From: Carboxylicivirga sp.
GTDB lineage: Bacteria; Bacteroidota; Bacteroidia; Bacteroidales; Marinilabiliaceae
Length of the DNA stretch: 62,412 nt
Direction: 5' to 3'
NCBI GenBank assembly: GCA_025210475.1
Contig: JAOARW010000052.1
Location: 1 to 62,412 of the forward strand
Numbering within the stretch: the stretch's first letter is position 1; each line of letters begins with the position of its first letter. This document shows positions 8,491 through 17,335 of the stretch, piece by piece. Made by a program: the position numbers and the translations under genes. The notes under the pieces are model-generated. The model was not told the origin of the DNA and did not search any database. It saw only the letters and a list, made by a program, of their open reading frames with translations.

Positions 8491-9261
8491 ATGACCCAGC
8501 AATATAAAATGAACAATAATTTACCATTTACGCCAAAAATAAAAATGGCAGATGTAATCCATCTTGATTACAGGTTGATCCCCATTATAGGCAGGTTTGG
8601 AATTGAATATGGCTTTAGTAATAAATCGGTTGAAGAAGTATGTAATGACTATGGTATAAATACGTGCTTCTTTTTGGAGATTATTAACTCTTACCACAAT
8701 CAAGACTACTTTCTACAGAAAGAGTTACAGAATTTTAGTGCTTCTCTGATTGTGGATTATTTAGCTAATACTCACGCCTATTACTTAAATGTTAAGGTTC
8801 CAGAAATAGAGGGGTATATTAAAAAAATTAAGGATGAAGTTTCGATTGAGAACCTTAAAAATATTGAATTACTAAGTAACTTCTTTTCTGAATATAAAAT
8901 AGAGTTAGAAAACCATTTAAACCGTGAAGATTCAATCATCTTTCCTTATATCTCCTACTTAGAGAAAGTTGTATCTAAAAACACTATTGATAATGAGGTT
9001 GTAGAAAAAATTAAAGCAGAATCAATTGAGCAATATGCCCGTAATCATGAAAATATGGAGCTAAAACTTAGTGATCTTAAGAATTTGATTATGCGACACT
9101 TGCCACCCGTCGTTTGTAAAGAAGTTTGTCAGAAGCTTTTAACAGAGTTATTTAGGTTAGAAGCTGATTTAGAGGATCATTCACGAATTGAAGACAAGGT
9201 TTTGGTACCTAAAGTCATTTTATTGGAGCAACAAATACTTGAAGCAAATGATGCAAAGTGA
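8491..9261 (+). CDS. RIC/YtfE-like hemerythrin-domain protein
   Basis: About 256 residues. The N-terminal segment (DYRLIPIIGRFGIEYGFSNK, then VEEVCNDYGIN) matches the ScdA/DUF542 domain, though the family CxxC/PC motif is not obvious. The rest is a hemerythrin four-helix fold with candidate di-iron ligands H (LANTHAYY), H and E (LENHLNREDSIIFP), H (NHENME) and H...E (EDHSRIEDKVLVP). Such proteins repair nitrosatively or oxidatively damaged iron-sulfur centres and bind NO. The ATG at 8491 is preferred to that at 8458, which adds a hydrophobic stretch without function. The next gene overlaps its 3' end, indicating coupled translation. Confidence 0.82.
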   Translation: MTQQYKMNNNLPFTPKIKMADVIHLDYRLIPIIGRFGIEYGFSNKSVEEVCNDYGINTCFFLEIINSYHNQDYFLQKELQNFSASLIVDYLANTHAYYLNVKVPEIEGYIKKIKDEVSIENLKNIELLSNFFSEYKIELENHLNREDSIIFPYISYLEKVVSKNTIDNEVVEKIKAESIEQYARNHENMELKLSDLKNLIMRHLPPVVCKEVCQKLLTELFRLEADLEDHSRIEDKVLVPKVILLEQQILEANDAK

Positions 9262-9856
9262 ATTTAATAAAACCAAAGTCTGTATAGCAGACAAACACTT
9301 TATACATCGTTTAGGAGTAAAAACTATTCTTAGTGTAATTGGAATCGAACCTGATTTATATGAAGCAGATTCTCTTGAAACAACATTGAGTTGTTTGTCT
9401 GAGATTAATGATGTAAAATATTTAATTGTAGCACAAGATGTGCTCCATCCTGAACTCAATAAATCATTAAGGAAAATTAAAAATCAAAACCCCAATGCCA
9501 AGTTGTTGGTGGTTTGTGATGGCCCTTGTCAGGCTGTTCCGGGAGCTAAACTCATTACAGAAAATGACACACGGCAAGAAGTTCTTGAAAAATTTCAAAA
9601 TTTCTTCTTTCATTCAGAGCCAGAAAGTACAGATGATGATTCGGCGCTATTAAGTGAGCGTGAAACAGAGGTGCTGAAAACGGTGGCCTTGGGCTATTCA
9701 AATAAAGAAACAGCCGAAAAGTTATTTATAAGTATCAATACGGTAATCTCGCACCGAAAAAACATTACAGAAAAACTTGGCATTAAAACCATTGCTGGTT
9801 TAACAGTTTATGCGGTTATGCACGACCTAATTAAACCGGAAGATGTAAAAGCCTGA
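9248..9856 (+). CDS. NarL/FixJ-type response regulator
   Basis: About 202 residues from the ATG at 9248, which overlaps the end of the preceding gene by 14 bases. The N-terminal half is a receiver-like domain (KVCIADKHFIHRLGV); the acidic pair is reduced to one Asp, and the expected phospho-acceptor is the Asp in IVAQDVLHP, with Pro four residues later as in NarL. The C-terminal half is a LuxR-type helix-turn-helix (LSERETEVLKTVALGYSNKE, then TAEKLFISINTVISHRKNI). No sensor kinase gene is nearby. Its coupling to the RIC-like gene suggests it responds to NO or redox state; this is inference. Confidence 0.85.
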   Translation: MMQSEFNKTKVCIADKHFIHRLGVKTILSVIGIEPDLYEADSLETTLSCLSEINDVKYLIVAQDVLHPELNKSLRKIKNQNPNAKLLVVCDGPCQAVPGAKLITENDTRQEVLEKFQNFFFHSEPESTDDDSALLSERETEVLKTVALGYSNKETAEKLFISINTVISHRKNITEKLGIKTIAGLTVYAVMHDLIKPEDVKA

Positions 9857-10060
9857 TTCAGCTTCACTTCTTAGTGTTTATAAATATTTATGCATTAAAG
9901 AAATTTGCCTTTTGTGTTGCTTTTGCATGTCTGTACTCGATGAGATAATTAGGTATTTATCCCTATAAATGGGGATTTTTGGCCGATTCCAAAAGAAATA
10001 CAGGTAATCCCTAAACACCATCATCAACTATTGGTTTATGAATTATAAATCGATAGAATT

Positions 10061-11827
10061 ATGAAATCAAATATCACATTTATAAAACTAGATGGACGAA
10101 ATCAGCAAGAAGAATTTCATAGCTGTGTAACTGAAGCGTTGAATCAATTATCAGCTGACGAGGGATTGCATATCATCAAGGATTTTGAGCCTTTTCCCTT
10201 ATATGAATTAATGGCCAAAAAAGGATTTGACAAGAGGGTTGAACAAAAGGCTAAGGATGAATTCCATGTATGGTTTACCCCTAAAGCTGAGTTGGAAATG
10301 AAACAATATCTTGATTTGGATCATGAGAAGATGCAAAAGATCATGGATATTAAATTGAAGGTTTTCAATAAAGAGCTTAGTCCCAAAGCTGCGAAGGATT
10401 TGGTGAATAAAACTTTCGATAAGATTACGGCGGAAGAATTTGCCTATGGTGAGCAACAAATGATTGATTATGGCATTAGTGATGATCATATGGTGGATGA
10501 TATGGATGATATCATTGAGGTGTTTAAAGATGTCATGGAGACAAGCGAAATAGAGCTGCCGGCCGGTCACCCCATTCATACGTATCGACTAGAAGCTGAT
10601 GCAATTGAGTGTGTAGTTCAGAAAATGGAAAAGCTTATCGAAAGTAAATTTATCAAAAATCAGTGGCTTGAACTGTATGATAAACTATCACAAATAAATG
10701 TGCATTTTAGCAGAAAACAGAATCAGCTGTTTTCTGCCTTGGAAACAAAAGGCTTTGATCGCCCATCAAAAGTCATGTGGAGTTTCGATAACAAAGTAAG
10801 GGAAGCCATTAAAAATGCCTACACATTATTGGAAACGGATAAGGATAATGCCTTTTTAGATGCTCAGGCCAATGTTTTTCATGTCGTAAGGGATATTCTG
10901 GAAAAAGAAAGAGAGGTACTTTATCCAACCTCGCTTCAGCTATTATCGGATGAGGAATTTGTTCAAATGCGCATCAGTGATGATGAAATTGGTTATTGCC
11001 TGATAGATAAACCACCAGTTTTTAAGGTGAAAAGAGAAATTACGAAAGAATTAGAAAAAAATGATGTTGTTCCTAACTCTTTATTAAACGATTTAACAGC
11101 GGTATTGGCTAAACATGGTGTTTCGCCCTCAATTGGCTCCAGTGAAGAGATGGATGTAAGTATGGGAAAACTAAGTCTGGAACGAATTAATTTGATATTT
11201 AAACACCTGCAGGTTGATTTGTCCTATGTGGATGAAAATGATGTGGTGAAATTTTACAGCGATACCAAGCATCGTGTATTTCCACGCAGCGCAGGTGTGA
11301 TTGGTCGTAAAGTACAAAATTGTCATCCACGCGAAAGTGTTGAAACGGTAGAACAGATAATTGATGCTTTTAGAAAAGGCGAACAAAATGAAGCAGAATT
11401 CTGGTTGGAAATTGGAGGCAAGTTCATTTATATCATTTATAATGCAGTGCGTGATGAAGCAGGTAATTTTAAAGGTGTTCTGGAGATGATGCAGGACGTA
11501 ACTCATATTCGTAGCCTGACTGGTTCTCAAAAATTACTCACCTGGAAAAACGAAGGACAGGCAAACGATCAAAATGAGGAGACTATCCCACAGGATGAAA
11601 GTGTAATGTCATCAAGTATTATTGCCACAGTTATTAAGCAATATCCTTTTATTAAGAATTTTCTTATCAATCTAAATCCAAAGTTTAAGCAATTGAAAAA
11701 TCCGATGGTATTTAAGACTATGGGTAATATTGCAACGATTGAAATGATTGCTAAACGCGGGGGATATTCTTCCGAAGAATTGTTGGGCAAAATTAGAGAT
11801 GAGATAGAACGACATAAAAACAATTAA
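10061..11827 (+). CDS. DUF2249-DUF438-PAS-DUF1858 protein
   Basis: A 588-residue multidomain protein. Residues about 1-75 are DUF2249-like (KLDGRNQQEEF, then LHIIKDFEPFPLYELM). Residues 85-165 match DUF438. Residues about 170-310 form a hemerythrin-like helical bundle (LPAGHPIHTYRLEADAIE) with possible metal-binding His/Glu. Residues 370-490 are a PAS domain (VDENDVVKFYSDTKHRVFPR, with a pattern typical of haem or redox PAS modules). The last 65 residues match DUF1858 (IATVIKQYPFIKNFLI). These proteins occur with NO and anaerobic redox genes; a sensor role is inferred. A hairpin at about 9958-9980 lies upstream. Confidence 0.85.
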   Translation: MKSNITFIKLDGRNQQEEFHSCVTEALNQLSADEGLHIIKDFEPFPLYELMAKKGFDKRVEQKAKDEFHVWFTPKAELEMKQYLDLDHEKMQKIMDIKLKVFNKELSPKAAKDLVNKTFDKITAEEFAYGEQQMIDYGISDDHMVDDMDDIIEVFKDVMETSEIELPAGHPIHTYRLEADAIECVVQKMEKLIESKFIKNQWLELYDKLSQINVHFSRKQNQLFSALETKGFDRPSKVMWSFDNKVREAIKNAYTLLETDKDNAFLDAQANVFHVVRDILEKEREVLYPTSLQLLSDEEFVQMRISDDEIGYCLIDKPPVFKVKREITKELEKNDVVPNSLLNDLTAVLAKHGVSPSIGSSEEMDVSMGKLSLERINLIFKHLQVDLSYVDENDVVKFYSDTKHRVFPRSAGVIGRKVQNCHPRESVETVEQIIDAFRKGEQNEAEFWLEIGGKFIYIIYNAVRDEAGNFKGVLEMMQDVTHIRSLTGSQKLLTWKNEGQANDQNEETIPQDESVMSSSIIATVIKQYPFIKNFLINLNPKFKQLKNPMVFKTMGNIATIEMIAKRGGYSSEELLGKIRDEIERHKNN

Positions 11828-11947
11828 AAACCAGGATTAATAAGGCTAACTAATCTGATAGATAGGATTAAAACTGTCTATGGTTAACAAAAATACCTAG
11901 AAATTGGGATTTATACTTAAAGTAATTATCGATAGCTTAAGGTTTGG

Positions 11948-11961
11948 TTGACGATTCTCAA
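11948..11961. promoter_or_regulatory. Candidate FNR-type box
   Basis: TTGACGATTCTCAA is a perfect TTGA-N6-TCAA inverted repeat in the 335-base gap before the Crp/Fnr gene, about 200 bases upstream of its start. It fits the FNR/DNR consensus. Use of this box by the neighbouring regulator is inferred. Confidence 0.55.
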
Positions 11962-12162
11962 TCAAATCCTAAGTTATCATTACTATCGTCCAATATTGAC
12001 TGATATATAGTTGATTATCATTTGAGAGAGTTGAGATTTCGTATGCTTAAATAAGAATGTATCGCGAGAAATCTACGCGTTAATTTAAGTAACTTTTATT
12101 AACTACCCCCCAATTGTTGGGATCAATAAATATAACTAAGAATAGTAAGACGTTTTAAGAAA

Positions 12163-12747
12163 ATGATAGACGAATTTATATCCCACAATGACAAGTGCTT
12201 TAAGGTTAAAGAAGCATATAAAGGTTTATGGACAGTACATCATTTGTCAAAAGGAACAATTATTCATGAACGTGGATCTGTTAGTTATAAAACATTCATT
12301 GTATTAAAGGGGATTGCACGTTCCTTTGTATACAAAAATGGAAAAGAAATTACCACCTATTTTGCTATTGACGGGATGCCCATCTTAGGTATTGATGCTT
12401 TTAAAATACCAAAAGTCCAAAGTGAATATACAATAGAGCTTTTAGATGATTCTATTATAGCAGAGGCTCCTCTTGATAAGTTTCACCAAGCATTAGAAGA
12501 TCAACCAGGCTTGTGTACGAAATACTTAAATGCACTTGAGAAAGAATATATGGAGTTGGCAATGATGCAAATAACAACTCGTTTTACCACGGCTAAGGAT
12601 CGCTATTTAGACTTTTCTTTGAAATATCCGCAAATTATGCAAAAGGTGAAATTAACATACATTGCTTCATTCTTAGACATTTCTCTTGAAACTTTAAGTC
12701 GTGGCCGTACCCGTTGGGATAAAGAAAAGTTGATTCAGGCCAATTGA
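12163..12747 (+). CDS. Crp/Fnr family transcriptional regulator
   Basis: A 194-residue protein with an N-terminal cyclic-nucleotide-binding-like beta roll (about residues 15-115) and a shortened C-terminal winged helix (about 145-190). The recognition helix reads DISLETLSRGR and keeps the E-x-x-S-R residues that in FNR contact TTGA half-sites. It lacks the FNR N-terminal cysteine cluster, so an iron-sulfur sensor is not evident; a haem or other effector is possible. Perfect TTGA-N6-TCAA boxes lie about 200 bases upstream and just downstream, in front of the TonB receptor, so it may control itself and the iron genes. Confidence 0.88.
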   Translation: MIDEFISHNDKCFKVKEAYKGLWTVHHLSKGTIIHERGSVSYKTFIVLKGIARSFVYKNGKEITTYFAIDGMPILGIDAFKIPKVQSEYTIELLDDSIIAEAPLDKFHQALEDQPGLCTKYLNALEKEYMELAMMQITTRFTTAKDRYLDFSLKYPQIMQKVKLTYIASFLDISLETLSRGRTRWDKEKLIQAN

Positions 12748-12753
12748 TTTTTT

Positions 12754-12767
12754 TTGACATTCGTCAA
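12754..12767. promoter_or_regulatory. Candidate FNR-type box in front of the TonB receptor gene
   Basis: TTGACATTCGTCAA, a second perfect TTGA-N6-TCAA repeat, lies 97 bases before the receptor ATG. A TAATACTTTG stretch 20 bases further on resembles the Bacteroidota -7 element (TAnnTTTG) with one base too few. Confidence 0.6.
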
Positions 12768-12863
12768 AGGAATTCTTGTGGGTAATACTTTGCTTTGCAT
12801 CCTTAGTTATTTAGAAATTGATTAAATAAAAATAAGCAAACAATTGCTTTTAGCAGGAAGATA

Positions 12864-15248
12864 ATGGCCTTTAAAATCAAAACAAAAATATGTACAACAA
12901 TTCTATTGTTATTGAATGCACTTTCTGTTTTCTCTCAAAACAATGCATCTGTAATGAAGGGATTAGTTTTTGATGATAATAACAAACCACTGCCTTTTGC
13001 CAACATTGCCATTGAAGGTACTTCAATTGGCACCTTTACCAATGAAGACGGGACTTACAAAATAGTCAATATTAAACCTGGCACCTACTATCTGACTGCC
13101 AGTCTTGTAGGCTACAAGACAGTACGTAAGCAAGTAAGCGTTAAAAATAAAACACATATTATAGATTTTATATTGACGGCGACTAACTATCGTATGAACG
13201 AAGTCAATGTGGTAGCCGAATCAGAAGCTTCACAGATTAAGAAGAAGGGTTTTGAAATGGAATCAATCGACGCCAAAGGCCTTCAATCCCAATCTATAGA
13301 GTTGAATCAAATGCTTGAACAGATATCGGGTGTTAGAGTCCGTCAAACAGGTGGTCTTGGTTCACGTGCCCGTTACAGTATTAATGGACTTGGAGGCAAA
13401 TCGGTTCGTTTTTTTATGGATGGTGTACCTATGGATTATTTTGGTTCATCCTTTTCATTAGCTACCATTCCGGTATCACTTGTACAACGGATAGACGTTT
13501 ATAAAGGTGTGGTACCAGTAGAATTGGCTAATGATGCCTTGGGAGGTGCTATCAATCTTGTTACACGGCAGGATTTCAGGAATATGGCTGAAGTCAGTTA
13601 TTCTTACGGTTCATTTAATACACACAGGTCTTCGTTGTATGGCAACTGGAAAGATGCCAAAACAGGTCTAACCATTAAAGCGCTCGCTTTTTATAATTAC
13701 TCTGACAATAATTATAAAGTTTGGGGCGATGATATTTACGTTACTGACCCGCAAACATATGAAATAAAACGAGGTATTACAGCCGAACGTTTTCATGACG
13801 CATTCGATTCCAAGGCTATTAAAACAGAGGTTGGTTTTACTGATAAAAAGTGGGCCGATCAGTTCTTTGTTGGTGTTTTGCTATCAGGTATGGATAAGGA
13901 AGTACAACATGGTGCAACAATGGAAGTGCCCTACGGAGAGGCTACTTACGAACAACAAGTTGCCATGCCGTTCATTAACTATCAAAATAAGGATTTGGGT
14001 TTAAAGAATCTAAATGCCAATATTTTTGCAGCCTATTCACAATTGGAACGTTCAAGGGTAGATACATCGAAAAACATTTACGATTGGTATGGTCACTTTG
14101 TTGGTCAAAGAACCATAGGTGGTGAGCAACAGCGAACACTTAATACTTTGAATGAAGATGTATTTTCTTCAAGAATCAACCTGACTTATCAAGTTAGCCC
14201 ACAGCATAAAGTTGGCTTTAACCATTTGTATTCTGCATTGGAGCGTAACGAGTCAGACCCCTTGGTAACTCAAAAAACAGATGGTTACTGGGCATCTCAG
14301 TATTTTAACAAGAATAGCCTGGCATTAGCCTGGCAAAGTCAGTGGATGGATGAAAAGCTTAATACGTCCATCTTTATTAAGCAGTTTGAATTTGATGCTG
14401 ATATAAAAGTTGCAACAACAGTAGCCGGCGAAACCACCTACGAAACGGTTCATACTTCCGAAAATAGTATTGGCTATGGTATGGCTGGTTCATACTGGAA
14501 AGGTGAACGATTCATGTTAGCAGCTTCGTTTGAAAAATCAGTTCGTCTGCCTGAAGCCAACGAGGTACTTGGCGATGGATTAAATGTGATACCAACAGTA
14601 GATCTGCAATCAGAAAACAGTAATAATGCCAACCTGGGCTTTAGCTGGCAGCTCCTTCACAAAGATAATCACCAGTTGAAATGGACCGCTAATGGTTTTT
14701 ATCGCTATGTGACCAAGCTTATTCAACAGGTACAAAACGGTTTCGAGGGCTTCGAGTATATCAATTTCGATGAAGTAAGTATGAGGGGTGTTGATACCAA
14801 TCTGGAATATGATTTTCAGAATAAATTCAAAGTAAATCAATCGCTATCATTTTTGGAACCCATCATTGAATCCGAGACGGATGAGTTAGGTAATGAAAAC
14901 ATTGTGCAAGGTTCACGATTACCCAACACCCCGTTTTTCACCGCCAATACCCATGCTCGCTATAATTTATCAGAGTTATTTAATAACCGGGCTAATGCTT
15001 TTGTTTATTGGAATTTGAGTTTTGTGGCCGCATTTTATCGCCATGCCGAAATTATTGGTAGTGAAAATAAGGATAAGATTCCAAAGCAGTTGGTTAATAA
15101 TTTTGGAGCAGGCTATACTTTCCCCAAAGAAAAGCTAACACTTGGTATTGATTTTAACAATGTATTCAACGAGCAGGTCTTTGATAATTATGCAGTTCAA
15201 AAACCCGGGCGATCGTTGTTTGTAAAACTAACATACAGAATAATGTAA
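12864..15248 (+). CDS. TonB-dependent receptor (siderophore/haem type)
   Basis: A 794-residue outer-membrane receptor. A signal peptide (residues 1-25) is followed by a carboxypeptidase-like regulatory domain (MKGLVFDDNNKPLPFANIAI), a TonB plug (about 125-235, with MLEQISGVRVRQTGGLGSRA and YKGVVPVELANDALGGAINL) and a 22-strand barrel ending in an aromatic-rich strand (LFVKLTYRIM). It imports an iron complex or similar nutrient using TonB energy. It is followed 33 bases later by a DUF4374 gene, the same pairing as the receptor at 24.6 kb. A perfect FNR-type box stands in its promoter region. The substrate is not known. Confidence 0.93.
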   Translation: MAFKIKTKICTTILLLLNALSVFSQNNASVMKGLVFDDNNKPLPFANIAIEGTSIGTFTNEDGTYKIVNIKPGTYYLTASLVGYKTVRKQVSVKNKTHIIDFILTATNYRMNEVNVVAESEASQIKKKGFEMESIDAKGLQSQSIELNQMLEQISGVRVRQTGGLGSRARYSINGLGGKSVRFFMDGVPMDYFGSSFSLATIPVSLVQRIDVYKGVVPVELANDALGGAINLVTRQDFRNMAEVSYSYGSFNTHRSSLYGNWKDAKTGLTIKALAFYNYSDNNYKVWGDDIYVTDPQTYEIKRGITAERFHDAFDSKAIKTEVGFTDKKWADQFFVGVLLSGMDKEVQHGATMEVPYGEATYEQQVAMPFINYQNKDLGLKNLNANIFAAYSQLERSRVDTSKNIYDWYGHFVGQRTIGGEQQRTLNTLNEDVFSSRINLTYQVSPQHKVGFNHLYSALERNESDPLVTQKTDGYWASQYFNKNSLALAWQSQWMDEKLNTSIFIKQFEFDADIKVATTVAGETTYETVHTSENSIGYGMAGSYWKGERFMLAASFEKSVRLPEANEVLGDGLNVIPTVDLQSENSNNANLGFSWQLLHKDNHQLKWTANGFYRYVTKLIQQVQNGFEGFEYINFDEVSMRGVDTNLEYDFQNKFKVNQSLSFLEPIIESETDELGNENIVQGSRLPNTPFFTANTHARYNLSELFNNRANAFVYWNLSFVAAFYRHAEIIGSENKDKIPKQLVNNFGAGYTFPKEKLTLGIDFNNVFNEQVFDNYAVQKPGRSLFVKLTYRIM

Positions 15249-15281
15249 TCAATTAAATATTAACCTGATAAAATATATAAA

Positions 15282-16610
15282 ATGAAAAAGTATCTATTGT
15301 GGTCTTTGAACCTGTTTGTAAGCCTAGGATTTATGGCTTGTAACGATGATAATGATCCGAAACCAGACAAAGAACCCAAATATGAAACGATTACTGAGAA
15401 TAGTTACCACTTGTTGAGTGTGATTGACAAAGCCTATTATATGGCGGAAACACAAGGTCTTAGTGAAGGGGATCTAAGCTTTGTTAATAATGGTTATCAA
15501 CTAGATGCCAATTTGGCAGCGCGCATTATCGGTTCTGGTGAATATTTATATTCACTTAACTATGGAAGTGGTTTACTAACGCAAATGAAACCCAATGGTG
15601 AAGATTATGATGTTATCAAAGAAATTAACGCAGGACTTGCCGTAGGTACTGATAAGCCGCGTTATAAATTGGCTGATGACAAAACGATTATGGTTTATAA
15701 TGTGACGGCGGAACCTATTGTTGATGAAGCATCGGGTAATATTGTTGATTATACGTGTACGCTTCGCATGGTTAGCGTTGAAATTCCTTCGATGACTATT
15801 ACCAACCTAACTGAATTTGTTATTCCTCAAAGCGATAATGCCAAATTGGGAGATGGCTATTACCCAACACGAGTTGATGGAGCTGTAATTTCTGGAGATA
15901 AAATATATTTCGGTTTGATGCATACATCTAACCTTGATTTAATACCGCCATTACGCAAACCCAAACAAACAGGATTAGAGACATTAGTGTTTGATTATCC
16001 TTCCATGTCTAACGGGAAAATAGCAGAATCGAGTAAGGCTGCTGGTCATACATCTGGTTATCGGGCACCATCCATGCATGTTGATGAAAAAGGCGATGTT
16101 TATCAAGTTAACTGGTTCATGGCAGCTAATTCATTTGATTTATCTGCTGGTGACAAAACTGTTATCTCACGTCTAAAAGGAGGTCAGTACGATGATTCAT
16201 ACCTTTTCAATGTATCAGAAAAACTTGGCCTGGAATCGAATATTGCCAGTGTTGGCTGGTTCTATGTGGGCAATGGTATTGGTTATATGCCTATTCAAAT
16301 AGAAGATGAGGGTAACTATTACTCTGATAACTCCTGGGTTATAGCTCGTGTTGACGTTTATAATCAGACAGCCGTTAAACTAAATGTTCCAATGTCAAGC
16401 ATGTTTACTTGCGAAAACGGAATTGTTGCCAATGATAAGTTTCACCTGGCAATCAGTCCGATTGGTGGCGAAGCCAATGTTTATGAGTTTGACCCGACAT
16501 CTGATAGTGCCGATGGATTTACTAAAGGCTTAACTCTGGATGGTGGCAACGTGAGTGTTGTAGGTATTTATATGACCCAAATCGAAAAAGAGGTTGAAGT
16601 AACAGAATAG
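15282..16610 (+). CDS. DUF4374 lipoprotein, receptor partner
   Basis: A 442-residue lipoprotein with lipobox LGFMAC (Cys about residue 20) followed by an acidic linker (NDDNDPKPDKEPK). The remainder is beta-rich with repeated blade-like segments (GEYLYSLNYGSGLLTQ, YPTRVDGAVISGDKIYFG) suggesting a propeller, as in the DUF4374 family found beside TonB receptors in Bacteroidota. It probably sits on the cell surface or periplasmic face of the outer membrane and helps capture the substrate. It is the second gene of an iron-acquisition operon and ends in a strong terminator. Confidence 0.88.
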   Translation: MKKYLLWSLNLFVSLGFMACNDDNDPKPDKEPKYETITENSYHLLSVIDKAYYMAETQGLSEGDLSFVNNGYQLDANLAARIIGSGEYLYSLNYGSGLLTQMKPNGEDYDVIKEINAGLAVGTDKPRYKLADDKTIMVYNVTAEPIVDEASGNIVDYTCTLRMVSVEIPSMTITNLTEFVIPQSDNAKLGDGYYPTRVDGAVISGDKIYFGLMHTSNLDLIPPLRKPKQTGLETLVFDYPSMSNGKIAESSKAAGHTSGYRAPSMHVDEKGDVYQVNWFMAANSFDLSAGDKTVISRLKGGQYDDSYLFNVSEKLGLESNIASVGWFYVGNGIGYMPIQIEDEGNYYSDNSWVIARVDVYNQTAVKLNVPMSSMFTCENGIVANDKFHLAISPIGGEANVYEFDPTSDSADGFTKGLTLDGGNVSVVGIYMTQIEKEVEVTE

Positions 16611-16657
16611 CTTTATTTTGCTTGTATAGCAAGTAGCAATTTCACTAACGCATCAAC

Positions 16658-16690
16658 GAGGTGAGAACTGTTAAATCATGTTCTCACCTC
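16658..16690 (+). terminator. Terminator after the DUF4374 gene
   Basis: Perfect 11-base stem GAGGTGAGAAC / GTTCTCACCTC with an 11-base loop, then TTTACAGTTTTTT. Confidence 0.8.
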
Positions 16691-16732
16691 TTTACAGTTT
16701 TTTAAGTCACTGATTTTATAATACCATAAATG

Positions 16733-17320
16733 ATGAAAACCATTAAGATACTTAGCTTATTAGCACTTATTATATTAGTAGCCTGTGGCCCCAAGCGTGA
16801 GCGCTTTAACTACACCATGATTAAATCAAAAATGGATTTGACAGAAGAGCAAACCAAAGAGTTTGACAAGCTAACTGCCCAATACCTTAAAAAGGCGCGC
16901 AAAACCATTGAAAGCAATTTGGGTAACAAAGAAGCAACGCGCAAAGCCATTAAAACAGTATTTGCCGAGCAAGATGAAAAAATAAAGGCGGTGCTGAACG
17001 AGGAGCAATTTGCCATATACGCCCACGAGATTCATATTGAACGTGAAGGGCGTGAAAAGTATAACAGTATTATCATACGCGATGAGCTGGGACTGGATAG
17101 TTTGCAACAGACTAAATATAATCAGGCAAATGAAGCATTTTACACCACATTGTATGATGCACACGACAACTACCATGGAAAACCTGCGGTTTACCGACTG
17201 TACTATAAAGAAATTGATAAAAGTCGTCGAGAGGCTTTTCAGGCTTTTATGAGTGCTGATCAATACAGCAAATTTGAACAATTGGCCATCGAATATGAAT
17301 TAGGGCAATCTGAGCACTAA
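16733..17320 (+). CDS. Spy/LTxxQ-like small lipoprotein
   Basis: About 195 residues, with a signal peptide and lipobox LVAC (Cys about residue 19 from the ATG at 16733; the ATG at 16730 is equally possible). The mature part is helical and charged, with two LTEEQ-like repeats (MDLTEEQTKEFDKLTAQYL and LGLDSLQQTKYNQANEAFY) as in periplasmic Spy/CpxP-type proteins. These act as chaperones or metal-stress sensors in the envelope. It lies 15 bases before the PepSY membrane protein gene and so probably belongs to the same transcript. Confidence 0.65.
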   Translation: MKTIKILSLLALIILVACGPKRERFNYTMIKSKMDLTEEQTKEFDKLTAQYLKKARKTIESNLGNKEATRKAIKTVFAEQDEKIKAVLNEEQFAIYAHEIHIEREGREKYNSIIIRDELGLDSLQQTKYNQANEAFYTTLYDAHDNYHGKPAVYRLYYKEIDKSRREAFQAFMSADQYSKFEQLAIEYELGQSEH

Positions 17321-17335
17321 AAACAAAGAGCAGAT

